Made by a program: the position numbers and the translations under genes
In this document: piece after piece, positions 15,092-16,949 of the stretch
How the letters are laid out: every line of letters begins with the position of its first letter
Numbering within the stretch: position 1 is the first letter of the stretch
NCBI GenBank assembly: GCA_964454745.1
Contig: CAYVUI010000099.1
Span: forward strand, 1 to 16,949
DNA from: CAYVUI01 sp964454745
Lineage (GTDB): Bacteria > Planctomycetota > Phycisphaerae > Sedimentisphaerales > Anaerohalosphaeraceae
DNA length: 16,949 nucleotides
Direction of reading: 5' to 3'
Notes under the pieces: model-generated
Told to the model about the DNA's origin: nothing
The model's input: the letters and a program-made list of their open reading frames with translations, nothing else
Database searches by the model: none

Positions 15092-15117
15092 TATGCTGTC
15101 CTTTAAAGAATAGGGGT

Positions 15118-15146
15118 ATTATAAGGACATGCCGGGTGAATAGAAA
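15118..15146 (-). promoter_or_regulatory. Promoter candidate for hisC-hisB-ispF
   Basis: TATAAT (15118-15123, perfect) and TTTCTA (15141-15146, 3/6) are 17 nt apart on the - strand, in the 79-nt gap after accD. The predicted start near 15111 gives a leader of about 20 nt, too short for a peptide attenuator. Confidence 0.5.
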
Positions 15147-15170
15147 GGGGTTTTTAACGGCAGGAAAGGG

Positions 15171-16019
15171 TTATTTTCCGCAGTAGTCAATCAGCCGGCC
15201 GATTTCGGAACGCAGGTCTTTGCGATGGACGATCATATCGACAAATCCATGCTCGACAAGGAATTCCGCCCGCTGGAAGCCCTCGGGCAGCTCGACCTTG
15301 ATCGTTTCATAAATCGTCCGCGGCCCGGCAAAGCCGACCAGGGCTTTGGGTTCGGCGATAATGACATCGCCCAGCATGGCAAAGCTCGCCGTTACGCCCC
15401 CGGTGGTCGGATCGGTCAAAACGGAGATAAACAGTCCGCCGGCGTCATCGAGTTTGGCCAGTGCCGCCGAGGTTTTGGCCATTTGCCCGAGAGAAACCAC
15501 CCCCTCGTGCATGCGGGCACCGCCCGATGCGGAGATCACGACAAACGGCAGGTTTTCCTCAATTGCCCGGTCCACCCCCAGGCAGAACTTTTCGCCCACA
15601 ACCAGGCCCATCGAACCGCCCAGGAACGAAAAATCCATGGCTGCGAGCATCAAACCACGCCCGCGGATAAACGCCTTGCCGACCAGGATTGCCTCATGCT
15701 TGCCTTTGTCGTCCTGGTCTTTGGCGATACGATCCACATATTTTGTACCTTTATACTCGAAATCAAGCGGGTCAGCCGACGCAATATCCGCACCCATTTC
15801 CTCAAAGGAGCCCTCATCCACGAGCTGGGCAATACGGGTCGATCCGTCCAGGCGAAAATGGTACTGGCACTCCGGGCAAACATGGAGATTCTGCTCGACC
15901 GTCTTGCGGTACAGCATGTGCTTGCAATCCGGGCAGGCCAGCCACAGGCCCTCAGGCATTTCCCGGCGGGGTTTGAGCGAAAAACCCTGCCACTTTGATT
16001 TCGCATTTTTGGTCATCAC
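15171..16019 (-). CDS. accD: Acetyl-CoA carboxylase carboxyltransferase subunit beta (AccD)
   Basis: Beta subunit of the carboxyltransferase that moves CO2 from biotin carrier protein to acetyl-CoA, giving malonyl-CoA for fatty acids. It has the AccD zinc ribbon near residues 29-53 (CPDC and CPEC pairs), then the crotonase-like core with LLAAMDFSFLGGSMGLVVGE, SASGGARMHEG, TDPTTGGVTASFAMLGD and EPKALVGFAGPRTI. Length, 282 residues, is normal. Two starts are possible: GTG 16019, 11 nt after a GGAGG, or ATG 16016, 14 nt after it; the GTG has the better spacing, but the difference is one residue. accA is not in this window. It follows rpe by 85 nt, with no terminator seen between them. Confidence 0.96.
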   Translation of the reverse strand: MMTKNAKSKWQGFSLKPRREMPEGLWLACPDCKHMLYRKTVEQNLHVCPECQYHFRLDGSTRIAQLVDEGSFEEMGADIASADPLDFEYKGTKYVDRIAKDQDDKGKHEAILVGKAFIRGRGLMLAAMDFSFLGGSMGLVVGEKFCLGVDRAIEENLPFVVISASGGARMHEGVVSLGQMAKTSAALAKLDDAGGLFISVLTDPTTGGVTASFAMLGDVIIAEPKALVGFAGPRTIYETIKVELPEGFQRAEFLVEHGFVDMIVHRKDLRSEIGRLIDYCGK

Positions 16020-16104
16020 TGGATGTTAAACCTCCGTTTTTGAGCGTCAATTTAACCAAACTAACGGAATTCTAACCGATATCATGGGGATTGGGAAGAA
16101 AAAA

Positions 16105-16788
16105 TCAGGCCGATTTCGCCGCATCAGTAATCGCCCGGATCGAGGCCTGGCGGTCCGGCTGGCCGAAGATCGCGTTGCCCGCGACCAGCGTATCGGCCCC
16201 GTATTCGATCACCGTCGGTGCGGTTTTCGGGGCGATCCCGCCGTCGACTTCGATACGTACGTCCGGCCCGACCGCTTTGCGGATGGCGATACATTTTTGT
16301 GCCGCCTCATCGATGAATGACTGGCCGCCAAAACCGGGATGCACCGTCATGACCAGCACCATGTCGCATTGGGGCGCGATATCCAGGACCGACTCAACCG
16401 GGGTCTCGGGATTGAGCGTTACCCCAGCGGTTACCCCCTGGTCGTGGAGGGATTTAATGAAATCAACCGGATCGTCAACCGTTTCGATATGGAAGGTAAT
16501 GTGATCCGAGCCGGCCTTGATAAACTCCGGTGCATACTTTTTGGGGTCCGTAATCATCAGGTGCGTATCGAAGCACAGGTTGGAGTACTTGCGAAGCTTG
16601 GCAACAATCGGCGGGCCAAAAGTGATATTCGGCACGAAATGTCCATCCATTACGTCGAGGTGGACCATGTTAATCCCGTCCACGCGCTCGACATCGGCCA
16701 CTTCCGGGGCGAGGTTCGCAAAATCGCTCGAAAGGATCGAGGGTGAAATCTCGATCGTACCGGGTTTGGGCAGGTTCCGTGATGTCAT
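16105..16788 (-). CDS. rpe: Ribulose-phosphate 3-epimerase (Rpe)
   Basis: A TIM-barrel epimerase of the pentose phosphate pathway, interconverting ribulose 5-phosphate and xylulose 5-phosphate. Signatures are PSILSSDFANL, VHLDVMDGHFVPN (metal-binding His and catalytic Asp), FDTHLMI, VHPGFGGQSFI and EVDGGI with the second catalytic Asp, then GADTLVAGNAIFG (phosphate loop). The frame is open further upstream, but ATG 16788 has GGAG at 8 nt and gives a normal 227 residues; the longer version would run through the terminator hairpin. Only about 22 nt separate that terminator from the start codon, so rpe seems to depend on read-through from pgk. Confidence 0.96.
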   Translation of the reverse strand: MTSRNLPKPGTIEISPSILSSDFANLAPEVADVERVDGINMVHLDVMDGHFVPNITFGPPIVAKLRKYSNLCFDTHLMITDPKKYAPEFIKAGSDHITFHIETVDDPVDFIKSLHDQGVTAGVTLNPETPVESVLDIAPQCDMVLVMTVHPGFGGQSFIDEAAQKCIAIRKAVGPDVRIEVDGGIAPKTAPTVIEYGADTLVAGNAIFGQPDRQASIRAITDAAKSA

Positions 16789-16810
16789 TTTAGCTTCTCC
16801 TGTATCTATC

Positions 16811-16852
16811 AAAAACGGCCCGTCTGCCCGCGCGAGTACGGGCAGCGGACCG
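16811..16852 (-). terminator. Strong intrinsic terminator between pgk and rpe
   Basis: On the - strand CGGTCCG-CTGCCCG pairs with CGGGCAG-A-CGGGCCG: two 7-bp stems stacked with one bulged A and one G-U pair, followed by TTTTT. The G-U pair is a mismatch on the + strand, which fixes the orientation. Confidence 0.85.
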
Positions 16853-16875
16853 ATCAATCATTCAAAAAGAAACGA

Positions 16876-16949
16876 TTACTTCTCGTCGAGAATTTCCAGG
16901 CATTTGAACTTCTTACCTTCGAGGAATTCGAGGCTCGCGCCGCCGCCGG
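16876..16949 (-). CDS. pgk: Phosphoglycerate kinase, C-terminal fragment (5' end outside the window)
   Basis: The last 24 codons before a TAA at 16876-16878 read GGGASLEFLEGK, then KFKCLEILDEK. The first part is the conserved C-terminal glycine-rich loop of phosphoglycerate kinase (typically TGGGASLE-LEGK), which closes over the nucleotide. The rest of the gene lies to the right of the window. It would place the glycolytic/Calvin-cycle kinase upstream of rpe on the same strand, a sugar-phosphate pairing that makes sense. Confidence 0.85.
   Translation of the reverse strand, partial: GGGASLEFLEGKKFKCLEILDEK

Noticed and set aside
16789..16857. Upstream extension of the rpe frame
   Set aside because: It runs across the terminator hairpin. 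The conserved sequence begins after ATG 16788, which has a well-spaced GGAG.

Overview
The window looks like a bacterial chromosome segment of moderate GC made of housekeeping genes. No phage, transposon, CRISPR array or tRNA was seen. My best guess at the lineage is Planctomycetota, class Phycisphaerae or a relative. This rests on the general look of the proteins, a histone-H1-like lysine tail on an accessory protein, and frequent GTG/TTG starts. It is inference; there is no rRNA marker here.

Layout. (1) Positions 1-4650, + strand: an envelope polysaccharide/glycolipid block. It holds a GT2/GT21-type glycosyltransferase cut by the left edge, an MraY/WecA-family phosphosugar transferase, and a Wzy/WaaL-type polymerase/ligase with a C-terminal TPR region that overlaps the previous gene by 4 nt. 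(2) Positions 4687-11734, - strand: read in transcription order, nusA, infB, rbfA, a degenerate helix-hairpin-helix protein with an H1-like tail, hisG, then after 178 nt yebC. This joins transcription elongation, translation initiation and ribosome maturation, and carries hisG at its end. (3) Positions 11738-12424: the only long non-coding stretch. It holds a perfect-consensus promoter on the - strand, a hairpin-rich segment and a probable intrinsic terminator, which suggests a ~300-nt small RNA or an attenuated leader of nusA. A consensus-like + strand promoter serves the next gene. (4) Positions 12425-12892, + strand: a rubrerythrin-like diiron protein. (5) Positions 12928-16949, - strand: in transcription order pgk (only its C-terminal end), a strong terminator, rpe, accD, then hisC-hisB-ispF behind a recognisable promoter.

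The most important anomaly is an in-frame TAA at 8810-8812 in infB, between the G4 and G5 motifs of the GTPase domain. The frame on both sides is otherwise intact and IF-2-like. IF-2 is essential, so this is a sequencing or assembly error, a real nonsense mutation with another infB copy elsewhere, or a recoding event. Several other genes here stop at TAA, which argues against general reassignment. The second point of interest is the promoter/structured-RNA/terminator unit upstream of nusA, which I could not match to any RNA family I know.
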